Shown: in pieces, positions 24,794-33,711 of the stretch
Position numbering within the stretch: the first letter of the stretch is position 1
How the letters are laid out: each line of letters opens with the position of its first letter
Source: DATFLL01 sp035267785
Lineage (GTDB): Bacteria; Pseudomonadota; Gammaproteobacteria; DATFLL01
Reading direction: 5' to 3'
Assembly (NCBI GenBank): GCA_035267785.1
Contig: DATFLL010000095.1
Location: 1-34,452, forward strand
Length of the DNA: 34,452 bases
The notes under the pieces: generated by a model
The model's input: the letters and a program-made list of their open reading frames with translations, nothing else
Databases searched by the model: none
Told to the model about the DNA's origin: nothing
Program-made: the position numbers and the translations under genes

Positions 24794-24870
24794 ATTGGGT
24801 CTCCCATCCGGATATCAATGGAGGCCGTCGGCGGCTCACGCGGACGATCCCACTGCGAGGTAATTCGACC

Positions 24871-25488
24871 ATGACCCAGACCCGCAAAGAGCACTGGGAA
24901 ACCGTCTATCACGACAAGTCGCCCCTGGACGTGAGCTGGTACCAGACCGAGCCGCGCCTGTCGCTCGATCTCATCGCCCAGTGCGCGGTGGATACCGACG
25001 CGCGAATCGTCGACGTGGGCGGCGGGGCTTCCACGCTCGTCGATCACCTGCTCGACCTCGGTTACCGCAGCCTCAGCGTGCTGGACATCTCGGCGGCCGC
25101 CCTCGAACACGCCCGGGCACGGCTGGGCGCCAAGGCCGACACGGTCGAGTGGGTGGAGGCCGACATCACCGAATTCGCCCCGACGCAGCCCTTCGACGTG
25201 TGGCACGACCGTGCCGTGTTTCACTTTCTCACCGAGGCGCAGGACCGCGAACGCTACCGCGAGGTCCTCGAGCGCGGTGTGATTCCGGGAGGCCACGTGA
25301 TCATGGCCGCGTTCGCCCCGGACGGACCGACCCAATGCTCGGGGCTGCCGATCTGCCGCTACGACGCCGAAGGTCTGTTGAGCGAGCTCGGCACGGCCTT
25401 CGAGCTTTTGGAGGAACGCCGCGAGGTGCATGTCACCCCCGCCCGGAAGGAACAGTCCTTCGCTTTCTTTCGCCTGCGGCGGCGTTGA
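24871..25488 (+). CDS. Class I SAM-dependent methyltransferase
   Basis: The 205-residue protein begins with the THUMP-less small methyltransferase pattern HWETVYHDKSPLDVSWYQ, typical of a bacterial group with TPMT/Nodulation-S-like folds. It has motif I IVDVGGGASTLVDHLL (about 46-61), the acidic residue in SVLDISAAAL, DITEFAP, and DRAVFHFLTEAQDR, which is characteristic of the group. The C-terminus is short and ends in Arg-rich residues. The substrate is unknown. GAGG is 10 nt before the ATG at 24871. The dedA-like gene follows after 49 nt. Confidence 0.9.
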   Translation: MTQTRKEHWETVYHDKSPLDVSWYQTEPRLSLDLIAQCAVDTDARIVDVGGGASTLVDHLLDLGYRSLSVLDISAAALEHARARLGAKADTVEWVEADITEFAPTQPFDVWHDRAVFHFLTEAQDRERYREVLERGVIPGGHVIMAAFAPDGPTQCSGLPICRYDAEGLLSELGTAFELLEERREVHVTPARKEQSFAFFRLRRR

Positions 25489-25537
25489 TCGCGTCGGCCG
25501 CTTCTTTGCGCCGAAACCGGCGCCTTGCCCGTAACCC

Positions 25538-26104
25538 ATGTCACCCGAGAGCCTCATTGCGCACTACGGCTATCCGGTACTGCTTCTCGGGACGGCCCTC
25601 GAGGGCGAAACCATCCTGCTCGTGGCCGCCTTCCTTGCCAATCGCGGCTACCTCGATCTGACCTGGGTGATGGCCGTAGGCGCACTGGGCGCCTTCCTCG
25701 GTGACCAGAGTTTCTTCCAACTGGGCCGGCGGCGCGTCGGCGGTCGCCTAAGGGACTTCCTGCTGCAGCGACCGCACTGGCACTCACGCGTGTTACGCGC
25801 TCAGGCGCTACTGCAGCGCTACCAGACCCCGGTGATACTGGGCTTTCGCTTTCTCTACGGCCTGCGCATGGTCACACCCTTCGCGATCGGAATGAGCGAT
25901 ATCCGGGCGCGGCGTTTCGTCACGCTCGACGCCCTGGCCGCCGCTGTGTGGTCCACCCTGGTGAGTCTGCTGGGTTATGTGTTTGGGGCGGCCGTCGAAA
26001 AGATCCTTGCACAGGCCAAACACTACGAGTTGTGGATCGCGGTGGGAGTACTCGCCGCGGGCGCGCTGCTGGCACTGTGGCATCGCTGGCGCCAAAACCG
26101 CTGA
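25538..26104 (+). CDS. DedA family membrane protein
   Basis: The 188-residue protein belongs to the DedA/VTT family, whose members include flippases or transporters of undecaprenyl phosphate and PE. Hallmarks are GYPVLLLGTALEGETIL (the conserved E..GE), GALGAFLGDQSFFQLGRRRVG (the GD..(W/F)Y..GR motif) and FRFLYGLRMVTPFAIGMS (the R...P...G motif). Around four to five hydrophobic segments are present. E. coli YqjA/YghB-like roles in proton motive force are possible but not shown here. It is separated from glgP by 164 nt with no other gene. Confidence 0.9.
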   Translation: MSPESLIAHYGYPVLLLGTALEGETILLVAAFLANRGYLDLTWVMAVGALGAFLGDQSFFQLGRRRVGGRLRDFLLQRPHWHSRVLRAQALLQRYQTPVILGFRFLYGLRMVTPFAIGMSDIRARRFVTLDALAAAVWSTLVSLLGYVFGAAVEKILAQAKHYELWIAVGVLAAGALLALWHRWRQNR

Positions 26105-26268
26105 TCACCATTCGCCGCACAGGACATCGTCATCAGAGCGGCTCTCTCTCACCATCTCAACATTCGACCCGTGATAAGATTGTCCCTGCCGGCGCGCCGC
26201 CGATAAGGACGCGCCCAATCAGGTCAATCTCAAGATGTCGGGCTTCCCTGCCGACAGGTAATGACACG

Positions 26269-28749
26269 ATGGCCGACCACAAGACCCGCTTTTCCGGCTT
26301 CAAGTACGAGTATCTGGGGCTGGACGTCCCCTCCATCAGACGTTCCATCGCCAACCGGCTCGTCTATTCGGTCGGCAAGGACCCGCTGACCGCCACCCAA
26401 CGCGACTGGTACCATGCCCTGGCCTATGCGGTTCGCGACCGGCTCATCGAGCGCTGGACCGAGACCATGCGCAACTACTATCGCAAAGACGCGAAACGCG
26501 TTTACTACCTGTCCATGGAGTTTTTGATCGGGCGCACCCTGACCAACAGCCTGCTGAACATGGGCATTCGCGACGAATGCGAACAGAGCCTGTACGAAAT
26601 GGGCCTGGAACTGGAGGCGCTGCGAGAGTTGGAGGACGACGCGGCGCTCGGCAATGGCGGTCTGGGCCGCCTGGCCGCCTGTTTTCTCGACTCCATCGCG
26701 AGCCTGCGCCTGCCCGGGTACGGTTACGGCATCCGCTACGATTACGGCATCTTCACCCAACGCATCGAAGACGGTTACCAGATAGAACATCCCGACAGCT
26801 GGCTGCGCTACGGCAACCCGTGGGAGTTTCCGCGCCCGGAGGTCCTGTTCCCCGTCAAGTTCAACGGTCATGTCGTCGAATTCATCGACGAGCACGGACG
26901 CCTGTGCCATCACTGGACCGGCGCCCAGCAGGTGATGGCCATGGCATTCGACACGCCGATCCCGGGTTATGCGACCAATACGGTCAACAACATGCGCCTG
27001 TGGTCGGCGAAGTCCACCCGCGAATTCGATCTGCACTATTTCAACGAAGGCAACTACATCAAAGCGGTGGCACAAAAGAACGAGTCGGAAAACATCTCGC
27101 GCGTACTGTATCCGGACGACACCACCGAAATGGGCCGCGAGCTGCGGCTCAAGCAGGAGTATTTCTTCATCAGCGCCTCGATACAGGACGTCCTCCAGCG
27201 CTTTCACAAACAGCACGATGCGTGGGAGGAGCTTCCCAACAAGGTCGCCATCCAGTTGAACGACACGCACCCGGCGCTGGCCATCGCCGAGCTGATGCGC
27301 ATCCTGCTCGATGAGCACGGCCTGGATTGGGACCGTGCGTGGCGAGCGACCGTCGGGACGTTCGCCTACACGAACCACACGCTGATGCCCGAGGCCCTGG
27401 AGACCTGGCCGGTCACACTGATGGAGCGGGTCCTGCCGCGCCACATGCAGATCATCTACGAGATCAACCATCGCTTCCTCAAAGACGTGGCCCGCCACTT
27501 CCCGGGCGACGTCGATCGCCTGCGCCGGATGTCCATTATCGCCGAGGACGGCGAGCGCCGGGTGCGTATGGCGCACCTGGCGATCATCGGCTCGCACAAG
27601 GTCAACGGCGTCTCGGCGATCCATACCGATTTGATGCGTACGACGGTCATGGCCGACTTCCACGCCATGGCACCGGACAGGATCATCAACGTCACCAACG
27701 GCATCACGCCGCGGCGCTGGCTGCACCAGGCCAACCCGGCGCTCTCGGCGCTGATCTCCTCGCACATCGGACGTGGCTGGATCACGGATCTAACAAAACT
27801 GCGCCAGCTCGAGTCGCTGGCCGACGACCCCGATTTCCAGGAGCAGTTCCGCGGGGTCAAGCAGGGCAACAAGGCGCACCTGGCCAAAATGATCGAGGAA
27901 CGGCTGGGCATACACGTCGACCGTCAATCGCTTTTCGACGTGCAGATCAAGCGCATCCATGAATACAAACGCCAGCTGCTCAATGCCCTGCATGTCGTAA
28001 CATTGTATAATCGGCTGCGTGACGGCGATCCGGACGTAGCGCCGCGCACCGTAATCTTCTCCGGCAAGGCGGCACCGGGCTACGATCGTGCCAAGCTCAT
28101 CATCAAGCTCATCAACGATATCGCCAACGTCGTCAACAACGACCCCGCCGTCGGCGGCCGCCTGCGGATAATCTTCGTACCGAACTACAACGTGACAACG
28201 GCCTCGGACATCATTCCGGCGGCCGACCTGTCCGAGCAGATTTCCACGCCCGGTACCGAGGCCTCGGGTACGGGGAACATGAAGCTCGCGCTCAACGGTG
28301 CACTGACCGTCGGCACGCTCGACGGCGCCAATATCGAAATGCGCGAACAAGTCGGCGAGGAAAACCTGTTCATCTTCGGCCTGACCGCCGAACAGGCCGA
28401 ACACCTGCGGGCCAGCGGCTACTACCCGCGTCACCACTACAACCACAACGGCGAGCTCAAACGCGCACTGGACATGATCGCCGAGGGTTATTTCTCACCC
28501 GAAGCGCCGCGGCGCTTCAAGCCGATCGTCGACAGCCTGCTGGACGAGGGAGATTACTTCCTGGTGCTGGCCGACTACGGCGCGTACGTGGCTGCCCAGG
28601 ACGAGGTCAGCGCAGTATTCCAGGACCCGCGCGAGTGGACCCGCCGTGCCATCCTCAACGTGGCACGCATGGGCCTGTTCTCCAGCGATCGGGCCATCGC
28701 CGAATATGCCGAACAGGTGTGGGGGGTGGAGCCGGTGCCGCTGGATTAA
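26269..28749 (+). CDS. glgP: Glycogen/starch/alpha-glucan phosphorylase
   Basis: GlgP releases glucose-1-phosphate from alpha-1,4-glucans. The 826-residue protein matches the family: YYLSMEFLIGRTL near 82, LGNGGLGRLAACFLDS, the DGANIEM loop, and EASGTGNMKLALNG with the pyridoxal-phosphate lysine at residue 672. TVRLSNDT-like IQLNDTHPALAI is also clear. The length is close to E. coli GlgP (815). The frame is open to 25948 but that overlaps the DedA gene, so ATG 26269 is used; upstream SD is weak (ACAGG). No glgA, glgB or glgC is nearby. MalP, the maltodextrin form, cannot be excluded. A possible -10 TAAGAT lies upstream but has no -35. Confidence 0.95.
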   Translation: MADHKTRFSGFKYEYLGLDVPSIRRSIANRLVYSVGKDPLTATQRDWYHALAYAVRDRLIERWTETMRNYYRKDAKRVYYLSMEFLIGRTLTNSLLNMGIRDECEQSLYEMGLELEALRELEDDAALGNGGLGRLAACFLDSIASLRLPGYGYGIRYDYGIFTQRIEDGYQIEHPDSWLRYGNPWEFPRPEVLFPVKFNGHVVEFIDEHGRLCHHWTGAQQVMAMAFDTPIPGYATNTVNNMRLWSAKSTREFDLHYFNEGNYIKAVAQKNESENISRVLYPDDTTEMGRELRLKQEYFFISASIQDVLQRFHKQHDAWEELPNKVAIQLNDTHPALAIAELMRILLDEHGLDWDRAWRATVGTFAYTNHTLMPEALETWPVTLMERVLPRHMQIIYEINHRFLKDVARHFPGDVDRLRRMSIIAEDGERRVRMAHLAIIGSHKVNGVSAIHTDLMRTTVMADFHAMAPDRIINVTNGITPRRWLHQANPALSALISSHIGRGWITDLTKLRQLESLADDPDFQEQFRGVKQGNKAHLAKMIEERLGIHVDRQSLFDVQIKRIHEYKRQLLNALHVVTLYNRLRDGDPDVAPRTVIFSGKAAPGYDRAKLIIKLINDIANVVNNDPAVGGRLRIIFVPNYNVTTASDIIPAADLSEQISTPGTEASGTGNMKLALNGALTVGTLDGANIEMREQVGEENLFIFGLTAEQAEHLRASGYYPRHHYNHNGELKRALDMIAEGYFSPEAPRRFKPIVDSLLDEGDYFLVLADYGAYVAAQDEVSAVFQDPREWTRRAILNVARMGLFSSDRAIAEYAEQVWGVEPVPLD

Positions 28750-28793
28750 ATGTGGAGAATCGAGCGCCCCGGAACAATCGGCTCAACAAGCTG

Positions 28794-29570
28794 CTACCGG
28801 TGTGCGCGCAAGGCCGCCTCGGCCGCGTCGATCAGTCCCGCCAGCGTCTGTTCCATCTCCCGCTGCACCGGGGCCAGGCCGTCGACGCCGACGTCCTTGG
28901 GTACGTAACGCGGCGCCCCGACGGCAATCGCGATGCGCGAGAAGGGCTTGGGGATGACGAACCGGTCCCAGGACTTCAGGCGCCAGCATTTCGAGGCGGC
29001 CCAGGCGAGCGGCAGCAGCGGGGCCTGAGTGATCTGCGCGAGCATCGCCGCGCCGGGCTTGAATTCGTGCAGCGGGCCGGTCGGCCCGTCCGCGGTGTGT
29101 ACCGGCGAGACGCCGTCGCGGGTAACGACCTGATAGAGCTCGCGCAGCGCCTGGGCGCCGGTGCGCGTGGCCGAACCGCGGATGACCACCGCCCCCCAAT
29201 CGCGCACCACGCGCGCAGCGGTCTCGCCGTCGCGCGAGGGACTGACCAGAAAGCCCACCTTCAGACCGCGGCGCGCCAGCCCGAACATGTACCAGGCGCC
29301 GAAGACGTGATGCTGGTGCCAGTAACAGGGAATGATCGGTTTGCCGCTGGCAAGGACCTGCTCGACGTGCTCCTCGCCCAGGACGCGCTCGACCCGGCAG
29401 GTGCCCCACAGGACCTTGAAAATCAGCTTCACCAACGGAACGGCCAACACACGCCCGATCCGCCGCGACCACCGCCGCCGCGCCACCGTCAGGATCCTCG
29501 CCTGGTGATCGTCAAACCGCTCTCCCTTCAAGCCGCCCCGCCTGTCGGGCGGGCGGGCGGGCGGCGTCAT
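28794..29570 (-). CDS. Lysophospholipid acyltransferase family protein (DUF374)
   Basis: The 258-residue protein is a DUF374 member, a family related to the glycerolipid acyltransferases (KdtA/LpxL-like and PlsC-like). It shows PIIPCYWHQHHVFGAWYM (the conserved H-x-x-x-x region, about 78-95), FLVSPSRDGETAARV near 107, TADGPTGPLHEFKPGA near 164-179, and TQAPLLPLAW, all typical. The N-terminal 15 residues are Pro/Arg-rich and come partly from a tandem CGGG repeat. It acts presumably at the membrane on an acylated lipid; the acyl donor is unknown. Its start overlaps the PPTase stop in TAATG, so both are one unit. Confidence 0.88.
   Translation of the reverse strand: MTPPARPPDRRGGLKGERFDDHQARILTVARRRWSRRIGRVLAVPLVKLIFKVLWGTCRVERVLGEEHVEQVLASGKPIIPCYWHQHHVFGAWYMFGLARRGLKVGFLVSPSRDGETAARVVRDWGAVVIRGSATRTGAQALRELYQVVTRDGVSPVHTADGPTGPLHEFKPGAAMLAQITQAPLLPLAWAASKCWRLKSWDRFVIPKPFSRIAIAVGAPRYVPKDVGVDGLAPVQREMEQTLAGLIDAAEAALRAHR
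29546..29561. repeat. Tetranucleotide repeat (CGGG)x4 at the start of the DUF374 gene
   Basis: Four perfect CGGG units lie 9 nt inside the DUF374 start codon, encoding part of PARPPDRR. Because the unit is four bases, loss or gain of one unit would shift the reading frame right after the start codon. Short length (four units) makes this a weak candidate for phase variation. Confidence 0.6.
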
Positions 29571-30295
29571 TATGGTTGACCCGGCGGTTCGGGCGCAACT
29601 TGACCGAACACGGATTCCAGCGACGCGCCGGGCCTGGAGGCGAGCCCCGCCCCCACCTCCAGGTCGGTTACGCGACGCAGCACCAGTGCGCGCGGCTGCG
29701 TCTCGGCGGCCAGGCAGGCGGCGTAATCGGTGCGCAATTCCACGGGCAACAGATACCAGCGCTCCCCGTGCAGCCGGGCCTGCTGGCCCTGCAGCACCAC
29801 CTTGGGCACATCGGCGATCCCGGCCTGCCCGCGCGCCTTGACCACGGCCTCCTTACGCGTCCAGAGATCGAATAACGCGGCCGGGTCGGAGGCGACCCGG
29901 GCGCGTTCAATCTCGGTGAGATAGCGCCGCCACGAGACCTTCGACACGGCGCGCACCCGTTCGACGTCCAGGCCGATGCGCCCCTCGTCCGAGACGGCGC
30001 AGCCGACCAGCGAGCCGCTGTGGCTGATGTTGAAATCCAGACCTGCGTCGCAGCGTGGCTTGCCCGAGGCGGGATAATCGACCCCGGCGGACGCCAGCCC
30101 GCGCCCGCCACCGGCCTGCAGGTGCAGCTCCAGCAGTCTCCAACCCAGTGCCGCGCGGCGCCGATCGTCGAGCACGCGCCGACGCTCGACGCGCTCGACA
30201 ACGGACGCCGGCCACGCGGCCAGCCATCCGGGCAGGGCCTGGTCTATCCGAGGCCCTATTTGTTCGAGCGCGTCGTGGTAATATAGGATAATCAT
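29570..30295 (-). CDS. 4'-phosphopantetheinyl transferase superfamily protein (Sfp type)
   Basis: The enzyme transfers phosphopantetheine from coenzyme A to a serine of carrier proteins. The 241-residue protein has the Sfp/HetI motifs: NISHSG at 89-94, GLDVERV with Mg ligands Asp110 and Glu112, and WTRKEAVVKARG at 145-156. It is divergent from the P450 gene and faces the FAAL-ACP fusion in the same locus, which is its likely substrate. It overlaps the DUF374 gene by one base. Starting ATG at 30295 lacks a clear Shine-Dalgarno sequence. AcpS is shorter and is not this type. Confidence 0.92.
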   Translation of the reverse strand: MIILYYHDALEQIGPRIDQALPGWLAAWPASVVERVERRRVLDDRRRAALGWRLLELHLQAGGGRGLASAGVDYPASGKPRCDAGLDFNISHSGSLVGCAVSDEGRIGLDVERVRAVSKVSWRRYLTEIERARVASDPAALFDLWTRKEAVVKARGQAGIADVPKVVLQGQQARLHGERWYLLPVELRTDYAACLAAETQPRALVLRRVTDLEVGAGLASRPGASLESVFGQVAPEPPGQP

Positions 30296-30366
30296 GCGTT
30301 CTGCCGGGCCCGCTCCGGTCTGTGTGCATCCAGTCTGAAACCATCGACGCCTCGGAAGAACCAGGA

Positions 30367-31695
30367 ATGACCGCGATTAGCGATGCCGCCCCAGCGCTGC
30401 CCCCCGGACCCGCCGCGGCCTTCGATCTCAATACCACCGAGGAGAGTTTTCACTACATTCCCGGTGTGCTCGCCGAGCACGGCGACATCGTACGCGTGCG
30501 CCCCGAATCGCGCACGGCCGATAGCTACCTGATCAACCACCCCGACTACGTCAAACACGTCCTGGTCTCCAATCACAAGAACTATATCAAAGGCGTGGGC
30601 TTCGAGCGCGTGAAGATGCTGCTCGGCAACGGCATCATCGTCACCGACGGCGAGTTCTGGCATGCCCAGCGCAAGATGATTCAGCCGGCCTTTCACCGCA
30701 ATGTCATCGCCGCCATGGCCGGGCGCATGGCCGCCAGCAACCTCGCGGCCCTGCCGCGCTGGCAGCGCCTGGCGGACGCCGCCGAGACCATCAACATCAC
30801 CGACACCATGAGCGAGCTGTCGCTCGAGGTCATCCTGCACGCCATCTTCGGCGACGACCTGGAGCGTCTGATCGAGCGCCTTGGACACAATCCCTTCTCG
30901 ATACTCGTCGAGCACTCGGAGCGCGACCTGCAGCTCGCCGTGCGCTTTCGCGGCCTGCAAAAGCTGGTCGCCGAGATCATCGCCGAGCGCCGGACCGGGG
31001 CTGAGACGAGCGACGAGCGCCTGGATTTTCTCGCCATGCTGATGGCCGCGCGCCACCCCCGCACCGGGGAGCCCATGAGCGATGCCGCCCTCATCGACGA
31101 GGTCATGACGCTGATCGTCGCCGGCCACGAGACGACGGCCACCACCCTGAACTGGACCTGGTACCTGCTCTGCAATCACCCGGAGGCCGAGGCGCGGATG
31201 CAGACCGAGATCGATGCCGTCGTGGGAGACGCCACGCCCGGCATCGAGCACGTCGGACAGCTGACTTACACCGGTCAGGTCCTGGAGGAGGCCCTGCGGC
31301 TTTATCCGCCCGTCTGGCTGTATACGCGCAAGGCCGTCAACGCCGATCGCCTCGGGCCCTACGACGTTGCCCCTGGCACCGATATCTTCATCACGCCCTA
31401 CTATCTGCACCGTCATCCCGACTTCTGGGACGCGCCCGAGGCGTTTCGCCCGGAGCGCTTCGCGCCGGAAGCGGTCGCCGCGCGCCACCGCCACGTGCAT
31501 ATCCCGTTCTCCGCCGGCCCGCGCCGGTGTATCGGCGATCACTTCGCCATGGTCGAGATGAAGATTCATCTGGCCCTGATGGCGCGGCGCTTCCGCCTGC
31601 GCCTGCAGGCCGCCGAGCCGGTCGAGCTCGAGCCCGCGGTCAATCTGCGCAGCCGCCAGCCGCTGCACATGTCCATCGAACCCCGTACTCCATAA
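30367..31695 (+). CDS. Cytochrome P450
   Basis: The 442-residue protein is a complete P450 of the soluble bacterial, CYP102/CYP4-like layout: C-helix WHAQRKMIQPAF near 98, I-helix AGHETT at 252-257, ExxR at Glu308-Arg311, RPERF near 361 and the heme loop FSAGPRRCIG with axial Cys388. The I-helix and LEEALRLYPP segments suggest fatty-acid type substrates, but this is not proof. No reductase or ferredoxin is fused or nearby, so it needs outside electron donors. GGAAGA lies 9 nt before the ATG at 30367; a GTG at 30322 would add 15 residues. Only 19 nt separate it from the FAAL-ACP gene, so they are co-transcribed. Confidence 0.95.
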   Translation: MTAISDAAPALPPGPAAAFDLNTTEESFHYIPGVLAEHGDIVRVRPESRTADSYLINHPDYVKHVLVSNHKNYIKGVGFERVKMLLGNGIIVTDGEFWHAQRKMIQPAFHRNVIAAMAGRMAASNLAALPRWQRLADAAETINITDTMSELSLEVILHAIFGDDLERLIERLGHNPFSILVEHSERDLQLAVRFRGLQKLVAEIIAERRTGAETSDERLDFLAMLMAARHPRTGEPMSDAALIDEVMTLIVAGHETTATTLNWTWYLLCNHPEAEARMQTEIDAVVGDATPGIEHVGQLTYTGQVLEEALRLYPPVWLYTRKAVNADRLGPYDVAPGTDIFITPYYLHRHPDFWDAPEAFRPERFAPEAVAARHRHVHIPFSAGPRRCIGDHFAMVEMKIHLALMARRFRLRLQAAEPVELEPAVNLRSRQPLHMSIEPRTP

Positions 31696-31714
31696 CTCTC
31701 AGAATCGGTAAGCC

Positions 31715-33685
31715 ATGAAGTCGTTTTCCACCCTGCCCGAGGCGCTCGTCGCCGTTCGCGACGAGCCGCGCAGCATCACCTTTATCGAAGGCCAGGGCGC
31801 CGAGCAGACGCTGACCTACGCCGAGCTGCACGACCGGGCTCTGTCCCGGCTCGGCCAGCTGCAGACGCACGGTCTGAGCGCCGGTGACCAGCTCATCCTG
31901 TTCCTCAAGGACAACGCGCAGTTCGTCGAGGCGCTGTGGGCGGGCTTTCTCGGCGGTATCGTGCCCGTGCCCATCGCCGTGGGCATCAGCGACGAGCACC
32001 GGGCCAAGCTGTTCAACGTCTTCGAGCTGCTCGAGCGGCCCTGGCTCTACACCGACCGCACCAACTTCGAACGCCTGGAGGCCTTCGCGGCCACGCACGG
32101 CCGCCAGGACACGCTGGCACGCCTGCGCGAGCGAACGCTCCTCGTCGACGAGCTCGACCCACCGGGCTCGCCCGGTCAGGCGCACGCCGGCCAGAGCGAC
32201 GACGTCGCATTTATCCAATTCTCCTCGGGCTCGACCAGCCAGCCCAAGGGCGTGGTCCTGACCCATCGCAACCTGATGTCCAACCTGCGCGGCATCGGCG
32301 AGGGGGCGGGCTACCACCGCGACGACACCAGCCTGAGCTGGATGCCGCTCACCCACGACATGGGCCTCATCGGCTTTCACCTGAATATGATCGCCTATGG
32401 CATGAACCAGTGCCTGATGCCCACCGATCTGTTCAGCCGCCGGCCCCTGCTCTGGCTGCAGAAGGCGAGCGAAAAACGCGCCACGGTCCTGTGCTCGCCC
32501 AACTTTGGCTACAAGCACTTCCTCAAGGTCATGGGCAGCAAGGGCCTGGAGGACGTCGACCTGTCGCACGTGCGCCTCATCTACAACGGGGCCGAACCCA
32601 TCTCGGTCGACCTGTGCGATGAGTTTCTCACTGCGCTGGCGCCCTACGGTCTGCGCCGCGAAACCATGTTCACCGTCTACGGCTTGGCCGAGGCCACTCT
32701 CGCCGTCGCCTTCCCGCCGCTGGGCGAGCCCTACCGCGCCGTGCACGTCGACCGCCATGCCCTCTCGCTCGGCGAGACCGTACGCACGGTGAGCACGGAC
32801 GATCCCAATTGCGTCAGCTTCGCCATCGTCGGACGGCCGGTTCGCGACTGCCAGGTGCGCATCGCCGGCGAGGCGCACGATCCGCTGCCCGGGGCGACGG
32901 TCGGGCGCGTGGAGATCCGCGGCGACAACGTCACCGCCGGTTACTACCGCAATCCCGAGGCCAACGCCGAGGCCCTGACCGGGGACGGCTGGCTGGACAC
33001 CGGCGATCTGGGTTTCATACACGAGGGCGAGCTGATCATCACCGGCCGTTCCAAGGAGATCATCTTCGCCAACGGCCTGAACTACTATCCGCACGACATC
33101 GAGGATATCGCCCTGGAGCTCGACGAGCTGGAGCTGGGCAAGGTGGTGGCCGTCGGCCAGCACCGCGACGAGGCCCAGCGCGAGGAGCTGCTGATCTTCC
33201 TGCTCTACCGGGGCGACCTGGCCGAATTCCCGGCCCTGGCCGGCCGGGTGGCGCGGCATATCAACGAGCAGACCGGCCTGGAGGTCACGCACGTCATCCC
33301 GGTCAAGCGCATCCCCAAGACCACCAGCGGCAAGCTGCAGCGTACGGCACTGGGCCGGGATTACATCAACGGCGAGTTCGACGCCGTGCTGGCCGAGCTC
33401 GCGGCATTGAGCCCCGCCGCCCCCGCGGACTCGGGCGAGGCCGCCACCCCGCTCGCCGCCGAGCTCAAGGCGATCTTCGATACCGTGATCCCCGATAAGC
33501 ACGTCGGCTACGACGACGACTTCTTCGACATCGGCATCAGCTCGCTGGTGCTCGCCCAGATCCACGAGAAGATCAACGAGACCTGGCCGGGCGAGACGGA
33601 CGTGGTCGATCTGTTCGAGTTCACGACGATCAACCTGCTGGCCGAGAACATGGAGAAGCAGCGCCAGGAAGCGGCGAACGCTTGA
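31715..33685 (+). CDS. Fatty-acyl-AMP ligase fused to an acyl carrier protein
   Basis: The 656-residue protein has a FAAL-type adenylation domain (about 1-560): SSGSTSQPKG at 170-179, YGLAEATLA near 322, DTGDLGF near 428 and PKTTSGKLQRT with Lys540. FAALs activate long-chain fatty acids as acyl-adenylates and pass them to a carrier protein rather than to CoA. A carrier domain (about 575-645) follows an Ala/Pro-rich linker, with DDDFFDIGISSLVLAQI. Phosphopantetheine would attach to Ser610; the usual DSL is SSL here. The C-terminal residues are polar. With the P450 and PPTase next door it likely starts an acyl-tethered pathway. Confidence 0.92.
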   Translation: MKSFSTLPEALVAVRDEPRSITFIEGQGAEQTLTYAELHDRALSRLGQLQTHGLSAGDQLILFLKDNAQFVEALWAGFLGGIVPVPIAVGISDEHRAKLFNVFELLERPWLYTDRTNFERLEAFAATHGRQDTLARLRERTLLVDELDPPGSPGQAHAGQSDDVAFIQFSSGSTSQPKGVVLTHRNLMSNLRGIGEGAGYHRDDTSLSWMPLTHDMGLIGFHLNMIAYGMNQCLMPTDLFSRRPLLWLQKASEKRATVLCSPNFGYKHFLKVMGSKGLEDVDLSHVRLIYNGAEPISVDLCDEFLTALAPYGLRRETMFTVYGLAEATLAVAFPPLGEPYRAVHVDRHALSLGETVRTVSTDDPNCVSFAIVGRPVRDCQVRIAGEAHDPLPGATVGRVEIRGDNVTAGYYRNPEANAEALTGDGWLDTGDLGFIHEGELIITGRSKEIIFANGLNYYPHDIEDIALELDELELGKVVAVGQHRDEAQREELLIFLLYRGDLAEFPALAGRVARHINEQTGLEVTHVIPVKRIPKTTSGKLQRTALGRDYINGEFDAVLAELAALSPAAPADSGEAATPLAAELKAIFDTVIPDKHVGYDDDFFDIGISSLVLAQIHEKINETWPGETDVVDLFEFTTINLLAENMEKQRQEAANA

Positions 33686-33689
33686 ACCT

Positions 33690-33708
33690 TGCGGGCGCAA
33701 CGCCCGCA
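33690..33708. terminator. Hairpin between convergent FAAL-ACP and ligA genes
   Basis: An 8-bp perfect stem, TGCGGGCG / CGCCCGCA with loop CAA, occupies nearly all of the 26 nt between the two stops. Its position suits a shared terminator, but no T run follows on either strand. Confidence 0.45.
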
Positions 33709-33711
33709 GGC

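Noticed and set aside
25948..26268. N-terminal extension of glgP
   Set aside because: It overlaps the DedA gene in another frame and has no similarity to phosphorylases; ATG 26269 gives the normal start.
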